NCBI GenBank assembly: GCA_039027855.1
Contig: JBCCJI010000008.1
Span: 62,001-126,000 of the forward strand
Direction: 5' to 3'
DNA from: Thermohalobaculum sp039027855
GTDB lineage: Bacteria > Pseudomonadota > Alphaproteobacteria > Rhodobacterales > Rhodobacteraceae
Length of the DNA: 64,000 nt
Of this stretch, positions 34,001-43,248 are shown piece by piece. The position numbers and the translations under genes were made by a program. The notes below the pieces were generated by a model. It made no database searches and was not told the DNA's origin. It saw only the letters and a program-made list of their open reading frames with translations. Position 1 is the first letter of the stretch. Each line of letters begins with the position of its first letter.

Positions 34001-35146
34001 TCAGACCTTGCCAGTATCGATCAGGGCGGAGGCCACGTCGAGGAACGCACGCGCCTGGGGGCTGGCCGGTTTCGCGGCGACGATGGGTGCGCCGCCATCG
34101 CCCGCTTGGCGGATCGCGAGATCCAGCGGGATCTCGCCGAGGAACGGTGCGCCGATCCGCTCCGCTTCGGCCCGCGCCCCGCCATGGCCGAAAATATGCT
34201 CCTCATGCCCGCATTTCGGGCAGATGTAACTCGACATGTTCTCGATCACGCCGAGGATCGGCACATCGGTCTTCTTGAACATGTCGACCGCCTTGCGCGC
34301 GTCTAGCAGCGCGATGTCCTGCGGGGTCGAGACGACGATGGCGCCCTCCACCTCGGCCTTTTGGCTGAGCGTCAGCTGCACATCGCCGGTGCCGGGCGGC
34401 AGGTCGACCAGCAAAACATCCAGCCGGCCCCATTGCACCTGTCCCAGCATCTGCTGGAGTGCGCCCATCAGCATCGGCCCGCGCCAGACCACGGCCTCGC
34501 CCTCGGGCACCATGAAGCCGATCGACATGGTCGTGACGCCGTGGTTGCGAAGCGGCAGGATGATTTTGCCATCCGGGCTTGAGGGCCGCCCCGAGATGCC
34601 GAGCATGCGCGGCTGAGAGGGACCGTAGACATCGGCGTCGAGCAAGCCGACGCGCTTGCCCTGGGCCGCCAGCGCCACGGCGAGATTGGCCGAGACGGTG
34701 GATTTGCCGACCCCGCCCTTGCCCGAGGCGACGGCGATGATCCGATCTACTCCCGGGATGCGCTTGGAAGCGGGCTCTGCGGGCTTGCGGCGACCGAGCT
34801 TTAGCTCAGGGGGCGGTTCCTTCGGCAGCGGGCGGCGCTCGGCCGAGGCGGGCGCTGCCTTGGGGGCGCGGTTTGCCTGTCCGGGGCCCGAATGGGCGGT
34901 CAGCACAGCCGAGACGCCCGAGACGCCGGGCAGCGCCTCTACGGCGGCCTGGGCAGCGGCGCGCACCGGCTCCATCTCAGCTCCCTTGGCCGGATCGACC
35001 TCGATCACAAAGCTTACCTTGCTGCCCTCGGGCCCGGCCGCGACCGAGATCGCCTTGGCCATGTCGGCACTGACGATATCGCGGCCCTGGCTGGGGTCGA
35101 TGATACTCGATAGGGCGGCAACCACGGCGTCGCGCGTCACGCTCAT
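34001..35146 (-). CDS. mrp: Mrp/NBP35-family iron-sulfur carrier ATPase
   Basis: A 381-residue protein, also called ApbC. An N-terminal DUF59 domain (about 1-85) is joined by a Pro/Ala-rich linker to a P-loop ATPase whose deviant Walker A is ASGKGGVGKSTVSANLA. The C-terminal cluster-binding CxxC pair is in SSYICPKCGHEEHIFG. It holds and transfers an iron-sulfur cluster to target proteins. The start overlaps the stop of the DUF6494 gene by 4 bases. Confidence 0.95.
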   Translation of the reverse strand: MSVTRDAVVAALSSIIDPSQGRDIVSADMAKAISVAAGPEGSKVSFVIEVDPAKGAEMEPVRAAAQAAVEALPGVSGVSAVLTAHSGPGQANRAPKAAPASAERRPLPKEPPPELKLGRRKPAEPASKRIPGVDRIIAVASGKGGVGKSTVSANLAVALAAQGKRVGLLDADVYGPSQPRMLGISGRPSSPDGKIILPLRNHGVTTMSIGFMVPEGEAVVWRGPMLMGALQQMLGQVQWGRLDVLLVDLPPGTGDVQLTLSQKAEVEGAIVVSTPQDIALLDARKAVDMFKKTDVPILGVIENMSSYICPKCGHEEHIFGHGGARAEAERIGAPFLGEIPLDLAIRQAGDGGAPIVAAKPASPQARAFLDVASALIDTGKV

Positions 35147-35355
35147 CGCGCCCCTCCGTCATCTGCGCCGGACGCCGAGATCTCACCGTTGACGACATGC
35201 TCGAGCCCCAGTTCCGGGATCGTCAGCACGACACGCGCCTTCACGCTGCCCGAGGGTGCGGCCGAGCGCATCGCCTTCTCGATCTCCTGCTGCGAGGTGA
35301 CGCCCACCTGCTTGAGGAACTTGCGCATCGACATGTTGAAGGCGTCGTCGCTCAT
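35143..35355 (-). CDS. DUF6494 family protein
   Basis: A 70-residue protein (DDAFNMSMRKFLKQVGVTSQ at the N-terminus, then ARVVLTIPELGLEHVVNG), matching the small DUF6494 family of alphaproteobacteria. Function unknown. The ATGA overlap with mrp indicates coupling and hints at a role tied to Mrp. Confidence 0.85.
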   Translation of the reverse strand: MSDDAFNMSMRKFLKQVGVTSQQEIEKAMRSAAPSGSVKARVVLTIPELGLEHVVNGEISASGADDGGAR

Positions 35356-35421
35356 CGTCTCGTCTCCTGGCTCATGCGATCATTCCTGTTCGGGCGCGGT
35401 CTTGCGGTCAGCCTCGGATGC

Positions 35422-35799
35422 TCACCTGGGTTCCGTCGCGGGTGTCGGCGGCACGCCCGGTTCCCAAAGCTCCACCGAATTGCCCTCCGGATCGTGGATC
35501 CGGGCAAAGCGGCCATGCGGTCCATCCCACTCCTCACGCCTTTCTGCCGCGATGCCGGCCGCGGAGAGATGTGCCATCATCGCATCGAGGTCGTCGACGC
35601 GCAGGTTGAGCATCGCGCCCTGCTCGAGGTGGCCGAAATAGTCGGTATCGCTGGGAAAGGTCGCAAAGGCGGTCGGCCCCGCCTCGGTCATCCAGGGTGT
35701 CGTGACGCCCACACCCAGATGCTCGGCATACCATGCCGCCATCGCCTTTGGCTCACGAGTGCGGATGAAGAACCCGCCGATCCCCGTTACCCGTGCCAT
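35422..35799 (-). CDS. VOC-family glyoxalase-like protein
   Basis: A 125-residue single VOC domain. It begins VTGIGGFFIRTREPKAMAAW and ends with FARIHDPEGNSVELWEPG, the usual glutamate-bearing strand. At the first metal position there is no histidine in IGGFFIRT, so it may not be a classical glyoxalase. It lies 66 bases before the DUF6494 gene on the same strand. Confidence 0.82.
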   Translation of the reverse strand: MARVTGIGGFFIRTREPKAMAAWYAEHLGVGVTTPWMTEAGPTAFATFPSDTDYFGHLEQGAMLNLRVDDLDAMMAHLSAAGIAAERREEWDGPHGRFARIHDPEGNSVELWEPGVPPTPATEPR

Positions 35800-35823
35800 G
35801 ATGTCGCTCTCCGCCGCTGCCGT

Positions 35824-36585
35824 TCAGGGATCGCCGCGTCTGGCGAGGTCGTCGGTGGTGCGTGGCATGGCGCGCTGCGGTCCTGCGAATGGATGTTTCC
35901 AGCTGTTGGCGTGTCCCTTCGCGTTGAGATCGTCGCATATCTGGATCGAACGCGCATGATCGATGTCGATGAAGCGCTGCCGGCTGTTCGGCCGCTGCCT
36001 GACAGGCGGTATCATGGCGAAGACCCTGGCGCGTTGGAGGTCGCGGCACGGCTCTCCGGCTATCTCGCACTCCAGCGCCGCACGATCAGCAAGGGGGCGG
36101 ATCGGTCCCTCTATGTCACTGTGTCGCCTTGCTCGCGGTATTCGCGTCTCGGCACTTCTGCATGTCAAAAGCGGCGCGGTGCGGAGCGAAATTTTGTCGG
36201 GTGGCAGACGATCACCGTGCCGGGCGTTGAGGCAGCGCATATCGACAACCGTCACCGGCGTCTGATGCTGGGGCAGGTCCGGCCCGGTTGGCGCTGCGTG
36301 GGTGCTGTCTGTCCCGCCTGCGTGGTCGCGACCATCGGCAAACACCACAGCGGCGATATCCGAGAACGCCCCGGCGTTCTCAGCACTGCCGCCCTCGGTC
36401 CGAGCGTCTTGCGGCATCTTGGCTCCGTGTGCGTCCCCGTGAGTGCCGTGCGCTTTAGCGACTGTGCTGCAGGCGCAGAAGCCAGCCTTTTCAGTGGTTT
36501 TCAAGCCCACCTTAACATCATCCACGCCGTGACATCGAAGCACGGGCGTTCGCGTTCCCTGCCTGCTTGGGCGGCTGCCCGTCAT
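35824..36585 (-). CDS. Doubtful ORF of unknown nature
   Basis: A 253-codon frame on the minus strand. In favour: a strong GGGGAGGAG just before the ATG and mostly GC-ending codons in the last 80 residues (e.g. RQRFIDIDHARSIQICDD). Against: no family resemblance, an odd composition with many His, Arg and Cys, and a longer plus-strand frame through the same bases. It could be a decayed or frameshifted gene, or an unknown one. Kept with low confidence. Confidence 0.25.
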   Translation of the reverse strand: MTGSRPSRQGTRTPVLRCHGVDDVKVGLKTTEKAGFCACSTVAKAHGTHGDAHGAKMPQDARTEGGSAENAGAFSDIAAVVFADGRDHAGGTDSTHAAPTGPDLPQHQTPVTVVDMRCLNARHGDRLPPDKISLRTAPLLTCRSAETRIPRARRHSDIEGPIRPLADRAALECEIAGEPCRDLQRARVFAMIPPVRQRPNSRQRFIDIDHARSIQICDDLNAKGHANSWKHPFAGPQRAMPRTTDDLARRGDP

Positions 36586-36877
36586 GTCTCCTCCCCGACC
36601 CGCGTCACTGCGTGCCGTGGGGCGGCTTTCCGACGGTCAGACACCACCCTCAGTCTTGGCATAAAACCAAGACGGTGTGTCAGCAAGCGCCAGCAGGTGT
36701 CTGTGGCTCGTTCAGGATCTCTCTCCGGCAAGAACTTCCGGCGAGAAAGCCAAGGCACTGCGCCGCGACGTGTTCGCCGAAGGTGCTGTCGGCGGGCGAT
36801 GGTGAGGGTGTCTGGGCGCTCGACCGCAGGCGCGCCGCACGCTGCCAATCAGATCTTTGCGTTTGGGGTAGGGGGAC

Positions 36878-36926
36878 CGCCTAAGACCGATAGAAATCGG
36901 TGCCGGTTCTCACCGGCGAACAGGCG
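36878..36926. other. Compact double-hairpin structure
   Basis: An outer stem CGCCT (36878-36882) with AGGCG (36922-36926) encloses two adjacent hairpins: ACCGAT-AGAA-ATCGGT (36886-36901) and GCCGGT-TCTC-ACCGGC (36902-36917). Read on the minus strand the second loop is GAGA, a GNRA tetraloop. It begins 29 bases after the stop of the minus-strand gene at 36955-37689. It could be an RNA processing or 3'-end signal; no T run follows. Confidence 0.45.
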
Positions 36927-36954
36927 CGTCTTCACGGTCTTGAGCGCATCCTTG

Positions 36955-37689
36955 TCATGCCGACCCAAGCGTCTCGCGATGCGTCGCGCGGTAGCCACCG
37001 ATCAGCAGGAGGGTGAGCCCCAAGGCAGCGAAGGCCATCGGGGGCATCGCCAGCGTGGTCGCCTGCTGCGGCGCCAGCGTCAGCGTCCCACCATCGCGGA
37101 GCGTGGTCGTCTCCTCGGTGATAAAGCGCCCGTCTTGATAGTGGCGGAGGGTCACCTCGACCGGCGCCCGTCCCGTCGCCGGAAAGCTGAGCGTCACGGC
37201 GTCATCGGCCGCGACACCGTCGGCGAAAGCACCGTGATAGAGTGTCAGATCCGCCGGCATCAGCGCGTCGAACCCGTAATCGACATTGCAGACCGAGATC
37301 GCGATGATCCCCTCGATCGGCGTCTCAAAGGGCAGTCTTTCGCTCGCCGGATGCAGCATCAGTGACATCGACGAGAACGAGACGTCGGATGAGGACGCCT
37401 GCGCCTCGATCCCCGAGAAGAGCGCATCGGCCAACACAAAGCTTCCAGCGCTGCGAAAGGCCACGATGGGCACGGCGCCGTCGTCCGAGAACACCTTGGC
37501 CGGATCGGCATCGAGCAAGGGGACGATCCCCTCCGCCGGCATCTGCAGGTAATAGGTGATATCACTCGCGCCGCGGTCGACGATGATCGAGAGGGCCGTT
37601 GGCTCATCCGCCAGAGCGAGCGAAGGCGATGCCGCCATGACACAAGCACCGAGTGCCCAGCATCCGAATTCTCGTCCCACGCGGGTCAT
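36955..37689 (-). CDS. Exported, C-terminally anchored hypothetical protein
   Basis: A 244-residue protein with a signal peptide (LGACVMAASPSLALADEP), a beta-rich soluble domain of about 190 residues (ALSIIVDRGASDITYYLQMP), and a C-terminal membrane helix (MAFAALGLTLLLIGGY) with a short basic tail. The main domain should be periplasmic. One cysteine in SVCNVDYGFDAL is the only one in the mature part. Family not recognised. It appears monocistronic. Confidence 0.8.
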   Translation of the reverse strand: MTRVGREFGCWALGACVMAASPSLALADEPTALSIIVDRGASDITYYLQMPAEGIVPLLDADPAKVFSDDGAVPIVAFRSAGSFVLADALFSGIEAQASSSDVSFSSMSLMLHPASERLPFETPIEGIIAISVCNVDYGFDALMPADLTLYHGAFADGVAADDAVTLSFPATGRAPVEVTLRHYQDGRFITEETTTLRDGGTLTLAPQQATTLAMPPMAFAALGLTLLLIGGYRATHRETLGSA

Positions 37690-37928
37690 TCGACGGTCCT
37701 TCTGCGCGCCAGCAGCGGCAATTACATGACGTGATGCATGTTATCTAATCGGCTGCAACCCGCGAAAAAGCTGCTTGGTCGCGATGAAATGTCATCGCTC
37801 GCATGAGCGTGAGAGCCGAGAGGGGGCTAACGACATGCGATCTCGGTCTTTTCTCGCAATGCACCGCACGCGGAAGGACTAATCCTACGGTTTCACGCAA
37901 TTGCGAGGGTTCTGGTCTTTGCGGCGCG

Positions 37929-38354
37929 TTATCGGATCACGACCGGTTTGATCAGTTGGGGGTAACTCTGGGCGGGCAGCGCCGCGATCTCGTCGCAGAG
38001 CGCGTAGATGTCCTTGGTCTTCGCCAAGACAACATCGAAGTCGCCCTCTTGCCTGATGCTGTCGAGGCGCGTCGGGTCGAGGGCTGAGAGGGCGACAAGC
38101 CAGGGCGCGCCTTCAGCGAGATCGCGTCTGATCTGCCGCGCCGCCTCCACACCGGAGAGGCCGGGCATGCAAATGTCGAGGACCACGAGGGACGGGCGCA
38201 GCGCTAACGTGGTCACCACCGCTGATCGGCCGTCCGCCGTGTCGTGAACGCTAAAACCCATCTGCGAAAGCGCGATGCGCAGCAGCTTGCGATACGGGCC
38301 GTTATCCTCGGCGATCACGATGGTATCCGACACCGAAGGCGTGCGGTTCTGCAT
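37929..38354 (-). CDS. Stand-alone response regulator receiver
   Basis: A 141-residue receiver-only protein: acidic pair in IVIAEDNGPYRKLLRIAL, the phospho-acceptor Asp in LVVLDICMPGLSG, the conserved Ser in LVALSALDP and Lys in VVLAKTKDIY. It lacks an output domain and would act through protein contacts or as a phosphate sink. ATG 38354 is chosen because GGAAGG lies 9 bases before it; ATG 38363 is too close to that site. Confidence 0.87.
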   Translation of the reverse strand: MQNRTPSVSDTIVIAEDNGPYRKLLRIALSQMGFSVHDTADGRSAVVTTLALRPSLVVLDICMPGLSGVEAARQIRRDLAEGAPWLVALSALDPTRLDSIRQEGDFDVVLAKTKDIYALCDEIAALPAQSYPQLIKPVVIR

Positions 38355-38604
38355 GGCGCTCATCCTTCCGATGTCTTGTGCCCAATGCCGATGTTTCAGG
38401 CCGGTCGGCCGTGCGCGTCGGTCCTCAAAGCTCGGCTGACGTAAGCGTCAACTTGCACGCGCGCAATCGCGCTTTCCTGCGCGCATAGCGGGTCTGCACG
38501 CGGCGCTTGAATTGCGTGATGGGTGGCATCGCGAGCGGCGGACGACACGCCGTTTTTCCTGTGATGCCAGACGGTGGCCAGCGCCTAGGCTGGGGCCCGG
38601 GCCC

Positions 38605-40017
38605 TTATCGTGGCCGCAGGATCAAGGGCATGCCCGTGGCGGGGCGCAGGGTGAACCACATGCGCGGCTCTGGCACGAAACCTTCGGGCAGGGAGATCGA
38701 AAGACGCGACACAATTGTCGCGAGGATCGCCTGCGCCTCGATCAGCGCGAACTGCATCCCGATGCAAACGCGCGGCCCGGCGCCGAAGGGCAGATAGGCA
38801 TAGCGATGGGCTGGCGTCCCTTCAGCGAAGCGCTCGGGCACGAAAGCCAGCGGATCTTCCCAGAGTGCCTGGTGCCGATGCACCGCGTAGATCGGCAGGA
38901 TGACTGTCGCGCCCGGTTGCACGGCGCCCCCGGCGATGGTGTCCGCCTCCCTGGCGTCACGGGTCATGAACCCGGCCGGGGGATAGAGGCGCAATGCCTC
39001 CTGCAAGACCTGGCGGGTGAGCGACAGCGCGCGGATGTCCTTGGCCGTCGCCGGGCGCTCTGCCAAAGGCGCCGCTTCGGCTGCAAGACGCTCCTGCAGA
39101 TCGCCGCCCTCTGCCGTGTCGAAAGCAATGAGATAGAGCGCCCAGGTCAGCGCCAGTGCCGTCGTCTCGTGACCGGCCACGATCAAGGCCATCAGATTGT
39201 TGCGCAGGGTGACCGCATCCATGCGTTGCGTGGTCTCTGGATCCTCCGACGCGATCAGCATGTCGAGCAGATCGGGCGGTTTTGACGCGCCATTTGCGCG
39301 CCGCGTCGCGATGATGCCGTCGATCATGCTGTCGATCCGCGCAGCCTGGCGATTGATCAACTGCCCCGGGCGCGGGATCCAGCGTGGCGCGCCCATCAGG
39401 TCGAGGAGTGACAGCCGCGCGACATGGCGGATGAAGGCGCTGATCCCCTCGGTGATCGCGTCCCGGTCGAGGGTTTCGCGCCCCGAGAGCGCCACGTCGC
39501 AGATCACATCGCAGGTCGCCGTGACCATTTCCGGGTAGAGATCGACCGGCTTGCCGGAGCGGCTTGCCGCAACCAGCCTGTCGGTCGCCGCGACGCCGGC
39601 GGCGGCCATGGCCGGCACCTGGTTCTCGATCGCGCGCCGCTGAAACATGGGCGTCATGGCCCGGTGCTGCCAGCGCCATTCGGCACCTTCGATGGTCAGC
39701 AGGTTCTCACCCTCGCGCGGGCGAAGGATGCGCTTGGTGACGACGGATTTCGGGTAGTTCGCTTCGCGCGTCTTCAGCACATGCTCAAGCCAGGGCGGGT
39801 CCTGCAGCATGACCCAGCCGGCACCCCGACCGCCGCGCAGGATCGGCTCGTGATAGGCCTGCGCCGGGATCAGCTCGAGGATGTTGCGCCGCGCGGTGCG
39901 GTAAGACCGCCAAAGCCCAAGCGGCGCGACCGGCGCAGCCACCCCCACCGGCAGCGGGCGCGCCACCCGGCCGATGATCGCTGCAGATCTCGGATCGGCA
40001 CGCTGGTCGAGGGCCAT
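38605..40017 (-). CDS. Cytochrome P450
   Basis: A 470-residue P450. The heme-Cys motif is FGAGPRVCIGMQF, the I-helix oxygen motif is AGHETTA, and the K-helix ExxR is in LQEALRLYPPAG. It resembles the bacterial CYP fatty-acid or terpenoid hydroxylases with 460-470 residues; the substrate is unknown and no ferredoxin or reductase gene is nearby. ATG 40017 has GGAGG at 6 bases. It is divergent from a DUF1127 gene, and a perfect 15-base palindrome lies between them. Confidence 0.95.
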   Translation of the reverse strand: MALDQRADPRSAAIIGRVARPLPVGVAAPVAPLGLWRSYRTARRNILELIPAQAYHEPILRGGRGAGWVMLQDPPWLEHVLKTREANYPKSVVTKRILRPREGENLLTIEGAEWRWQHRAMTPMFQRRAIENQVPAMAAAGVAATDRLVAASRSGKPVDLYPEMVTATCDVICDVALSGRETLDRDAITEGISAFIRHVARLSLLDLMGAPRWIPRPGQLINRQAARIDSMIDGIIATRRANGASKPPDLLDMLIASEDPETTQRMDAVTLRNNLMALIVAGHETTALALTWALYLIAFDTAEGGDLQERLAAEAAPLAERPATAKDIRALSLTRQVLQEALRLYPPAGFMTRDAREADTIAGGAVQPGATVILPIYAVHRHQALWEDPLAFVPERFAEGTPAHRYAYLPFGAGPRVCIGMQFALIEAQAILATIVSRLSISLPEGFVPEPRMWFTLRPATGMPLILRPR

Positions 40018-40137
40018 GGTCGCCTCCCTGCTGTCGGTGGCCGCGGGGCGGGCGGGCGCCCCACGGAGAAAATACCATGGTCTGCGGTCGGGTCTCTGTT
40101 GAACGACACGCAACGCTGATTTGCCGCAACGTGTGTT

Positions 40138-40152
40138 CTGAGACGGTCTCAG
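40138..40152. promoter_or_regulatory. Perfect palindrome CTGAGACGGTCTCAG
   Basis: A 15-base sequence with exact 7-base arms and one central base between the divergent P450 and DUF1127 genes, 39 bases before the DUF1127 start. It looks like an operator for a dimeric repressor. No regulator gene is adjacent. Confidence 0.55.
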
Positions 40153-40191
40153 CTCGCTATCTGTTTGTATGTAGGACACGGGAGAGAGACG

Positions 40192-40422
40192 ATGACGATC
40201 CTGACCGCAATGCTCGACACGCTCGTCGCCGCACGCCGGCGGGCAGAGGCGATCCGCCAGCTGCAGGAAAGCGACGACGCCCTGTTGCGCGATCTTGGCA
40301 TCACACGCAGCGAGATCATACATTACGTCGATGGCCGGTTGGCCTGGGACAAGTATGGCTATGCGGCGGCCGAGAACACACCCGCCCAGTCGGCGCCAAC
40401 AACGCTGCCAAGCGCTGCCTGA
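40192..40422 (+). CDS. DUF1127 small protein
   Basis: A 76-residue protein with the DUF1127 (YjiS-like) motif ALLRDLGITRSEIIHYVDGR. Such small Arg-rich proteins of alphaproteobacteria are linked to stress, phosphate and RNA turnover. The start ATG 40192 has GGGAGAGAG upstream. The tail is Ala/Thr/Pro-rich. Confidence 0.87.
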   Translation: MTILTAMLDTLVAARRRAEAIRQLQESDDALLRDLGITRSEIIHYVDGRLAWDKYGYAAAENTPAQSAPTTLPSAA

Positions 40423-40575
40423 GCGGTTACACCGGCCACATCATGCCCCCTGATGCTGACCTGACGCTTTCGCGGCGCAGCCCGCGGGCGGCGGGTCGCA
40501 TGGCGCTGGTGTTCTGGACACCCCCAGCGCGCCCCGGTACATCGCTGCACGACCTCTAAGCGGTGGACCGAGACC

Positions 40576-43248
40576 ATGCCCAGCCTCAACGAGATCCGCG
40601 CGACGTTTCTCGACTATTTCGCGAAGAGCGGACACGAGATCGTGCCGTCCTCTTCGCTCGTGCCGCGCAACGATCCCACGCTGATGTTCACCGCCGCGGG
40701 CATGGTGCAATTCAAGAACCTCTTCACCGGGCTTGAGCACCGCGGCTATACCCGCGCCTCGACCAGCCAAAAATGCGTGCGCGCGGGCGGCAAGCATAAC
40801 GACCTCGACAATGTCGGCTATACGGCGCGGCATCTCACCTTCTTCGAGATGTTGGGGAATTTCTCCTTCGGCGATTACTTCAAGGAAGACGCCATTCCGC
40901 TGGCCTGGAACCTGGTGACGGGCGAGATCGGCCTGCCGAAGGACAGGCTCTGCGTCACGATCTACCACGATGACGAGGAAGCCTTCGGGATCTGGAAGAA
41001 GATCGGCGTGCCGGAAGACAAGATCATCCGCATCGCCACCGACGACAATTTCTGGACCATGGGTCCGACCGGCCCCTGCGGCCCGTGCTCTGAGATCTTC
41101 TACGACTATGGCGACCATGTCTGGGGCGGACCGCCGGGCTCGCCCGAGGAAGATGGCGACCGGTTCGTGGAGATCTGGAACCTCGTCTTCATGCAGTTCG
41201 AACAGTATGACGACGGGCGCCCGCGCACTGACTTGCCGCGCCCCTCGATCGACACCGGCATGGGGCTGGAGCGGATCGGCTCGGTCCTGCAGGGCAAGAA
41301 CGACGTCTACGACACCGACCTGATGCGGAGCCTCATCGAGGCGTCCGCCGCGGCCTCGGGCGCCGACCCGGACGGGCCGGGCAAGACGCATCATCGGGTG
41401 ATCGCCGACCATCTGCGCTCGACCTCGTTCCTGATGGCCGACGGCGTGCTGCCGTCGAACGAGGGGCGCGGCTATGTGCTGCGCCGGATCATGCGCCGGG
41501 CGATGCGGCATGCGCATCTGCTCGGCGTCGATCGGCCGCTGATGCACCGCTTGGTCCCTGAACTGGTGCGTCAGATGGGCCAGGCCTTTCCGGAACTGGC
41601 GACGGCCCAGGGCCTGATCACCGAGACGCTGGAGCGTGAGGAGATCAGGTTTCGCCGCACGCTCGACCGCGGTCTTGGCCTGCTCGAAGACGAAGTCGCG
41701 CGCCTGCCCGAGGGCGGGCAACTGGCCGGCGAGACGGCATTCAAGCTCTACGATACTTACGGCTTCCCGCTCGATCTGACGCAGGATGCCCTGCGCGAGA
41801 AGGGCATGACCGTCGATACCGATGGCTTCGACACGGCAATGGCCGAGCAGAAAGCGCAGGCGCGGGCCGCGCATAAGGGCTCGGGCGAGGTGGCCGAGAG
41901 CGCGGCCTTCTTCGAGATCGCCGACCGGGTCGGGCCCACCGAGTTTCTGGGTTACGACACCGATGTGGCGGAGGGGGTCGTCCGCGCCCTGGTCATCGGC
42001 GATGCTGAGGCTGAGACGGCGGGCAATGACGCGCAGGTCAGCGTCATCCTGAACCAGACGCCGTTCTATGCCGAGGCCGGTGGCCAGGTCGGCGATACCG
42101 GGGTGATCGAGGGGCCGAACGGCCGCCTTGCGGTCAGCGACGTGAAGAAGCGTGTCGGTACGCTTTCGGCCCATCTCGCCACCGTCGAGAGTGGCAGAAT
42201 CGCCGTCGGCGACCCGGTGAAGCTGACGGTCGACGGGACGCGGCGCGCGGCGATCAGGGCCAACCACTCCGCCACCCATCTGATGCATGAGGCGTTGCGG
42301 GGCACGCTTGGCGATCATGTGGCCCAACGTGGCAGCCTTGTCGCGCCCGATCGCCTGCGCTTCGATTTCGTGCAGAACGATGCGATGACGGCCGAGCAGA
42401 TGGCGGTCGTCGAGGCTGAGGTGAACGATCTCGTCCGCCAGGACGCGCCGGTCAGCACCCGCCTGATGACGCCCGACGACGCCGTTGCCGAGGGGGCGCG
42501 CGCGCTCTTCGGTGAGAAGTACGGCGAGGAGGTGCGCGTCGTCTCGATGGGGCGCCGGACGGCGGCACATATGGGCGGCACCAGCGGGCCGCAGGGCCTG
42601 ACCTATTCGCTCGAGCTCTGCGGCGGCATCCATGTCGCGCGCACCGGCGAGATCGGGCTTTTCAAGCTCGTCAGCGAAAGCGCCTCCTCGGCCGGCGTGC
42701 GCCGGATCGAAGCGCTCACCGGCGCGGCGGCGCTGGCTTATGTGGCCGAGCGTGAGGCGGCGCTGGAAGCCGTGGCCGGCCAGCTCAAGGTGCGCCCGAC
42801 AGACGCTGCGGAGCGCATCAAGGCCCTGATGGCCGAGCGCCGCCAGATGGAGCAGGAGATCGCGGCGCTGCGCAAGCAGGTGGCGCTCGGCGGTGGCGGT
42901 CAGGCGCCGGCTCAGGCGCGTGATGTGTCAGGTACGCCGTTCTTCACCCAGACCCTGCCAGGCGCAAACCCCAAGGATCTGCGCGGCCTGATCGACGAGC
43001 ATAAGAAGCGCCTCGGCTCGGCCGTGGTGCTGCTGATCGCCGACACCGATGGCAAGGCGACCGTTGCTGTCGGCGTGACCGAGGATCTGACGGGGGCCCA
43101 TTCGGCGGTGGACCTTGTCCGCGCGGCGGTTGCGGCAGTTGGCGGTAAGGGTGGCGGCGGCCGGCCCGACATGGCGCAGGGCGGTGGCCCGGAAGGGGCC
43201 AAGGCAAGCGAGGCCATCGCCGCCGTCGAGGCGTTGCTCGCCGCCTGA
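40576..43248 (+). CDS. alaS: Alanyl-tRNA synthetase
   Basis: An 890-residue class II synthetase of normal length. N-terminal MPSLNEIRATFLDYFAKSGH is standard. The aminoacylation core includes NDPTLMFTAAGMVQFKNLF. The editing domain has NHSATHLMHEAL near residue 560 and CGGIHVARTGEIG near residue 680. A Gly-rich C-terminal oligomerisation and tRNA-binding domain ends GGGGRPDMAQGGGPEGAKAS. The 153 bases upstream show no obvious attenuator. A single-copy essential gene. Confidence 0.98.
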   Translation: MPSLNEIRATFLDYFAKSGHEIVPSSSLVPRNDPTLMFTAAGMVQFKNLFTGLEHRGYTRASTSQKCVRAGGKHNDLDNVGYTARHLTFFEMLGNFSFGDYFKEDAIPLAWNLVTGEIGLPKDRLCVTIYHDDEEAFGIWKKIGVPEDKIIRIATDDNFWTMGPTGPCGPCSEIFYDYGDHVWGGPPGSPEEDGDRFVEIWNLVFMQFEQYDDGRPRTDLPRPSIDTGMGLERIGSVLQGKNDVYDTDLMRSLIEASAAASGADPDGPGKTHHRVIADHLRSTSFLMADGVLPSNEGRGYVLRRIMRRAMRHAHLLGVDRPLMHRLVPELVRQMGQAFPELATAQGLITETLEREEIRFRRTLDRGLGLLEDEVARLPEGGQLAGETAFKLYDTYGFPLDLTQDALREKGMTVDTDGFDTAMAEQKAQARAAHKGSGEVAESAAFFEIADRVGPTEFLGYDTDVAEGVVRALVIGDAEAETAGNDAQVSVILNQTPFYAEAGGQVGDTGVIEGPNGRLAVSDVKKRVGTLSAHLATVESGRIAVGDPVKLTVDGTRRAAIRANHSATHLMHEALRGTLGDHVAQRGSLVAPDRLRFDFVQNDAMTAEQMAVVEAEVNDLVRQDAPVSTRLMTPDDAVAEGARALFGEKYGEEVRVVSMGRRTAAHMGGTSGPQGLTYSLELCGGIHVARTGEIGLFKLVSESASSAGVRRIEALTGAAALAYVAEREAALEAVAGQLKVRPTDAAERIKALMAERRQMEQEIAALRKQVALGGGGQAPAQARDVSGTPFFTQTLPGANPKDLRGLIDEHKKRLGSAVVLLIADTDGKATVAVGVTEDLTGAHSAVDLVRAAVAAVGGKGGGGRPDMAQGGGPEGAKASEAIAAVEALLAA

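Larger units (their letters stand above)
35800..36954. other. Unexplained 1.15-kb stretch
   Basis: The longest part of the window without a recognisable gene. It holds the doubtful frame at 35824-36585, a short Arg-rich minus-strand frame (36582-36848) that meets it by ATGA overlap, and a compact double hairpin at 36878-36926. Codon patterns are mixed on both strands, as in an old, decayed insertion. No transposase motif or terminal inverted repeat was found. Confidence 0.6.

Noticed and set aside
36878..36926. tRNA or FMN riboswitch
   Set aside because: The double hairpin lacks an anticodon arm, T arm or any conserved riboswitch core.
35197..37365. A 722-codon plus-strand frame through the mrp/VOC region and beyond
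   Set aside because: It runs antisense through DUF6494, a VOC gene and an exported protein that all have ribosome-binding sites and family signatures; its own sequence resembles nothing.
40441..42633. A 730-codon minus-strand frame
   Set aside because: Antisense to alaS, an unquestionable gene.
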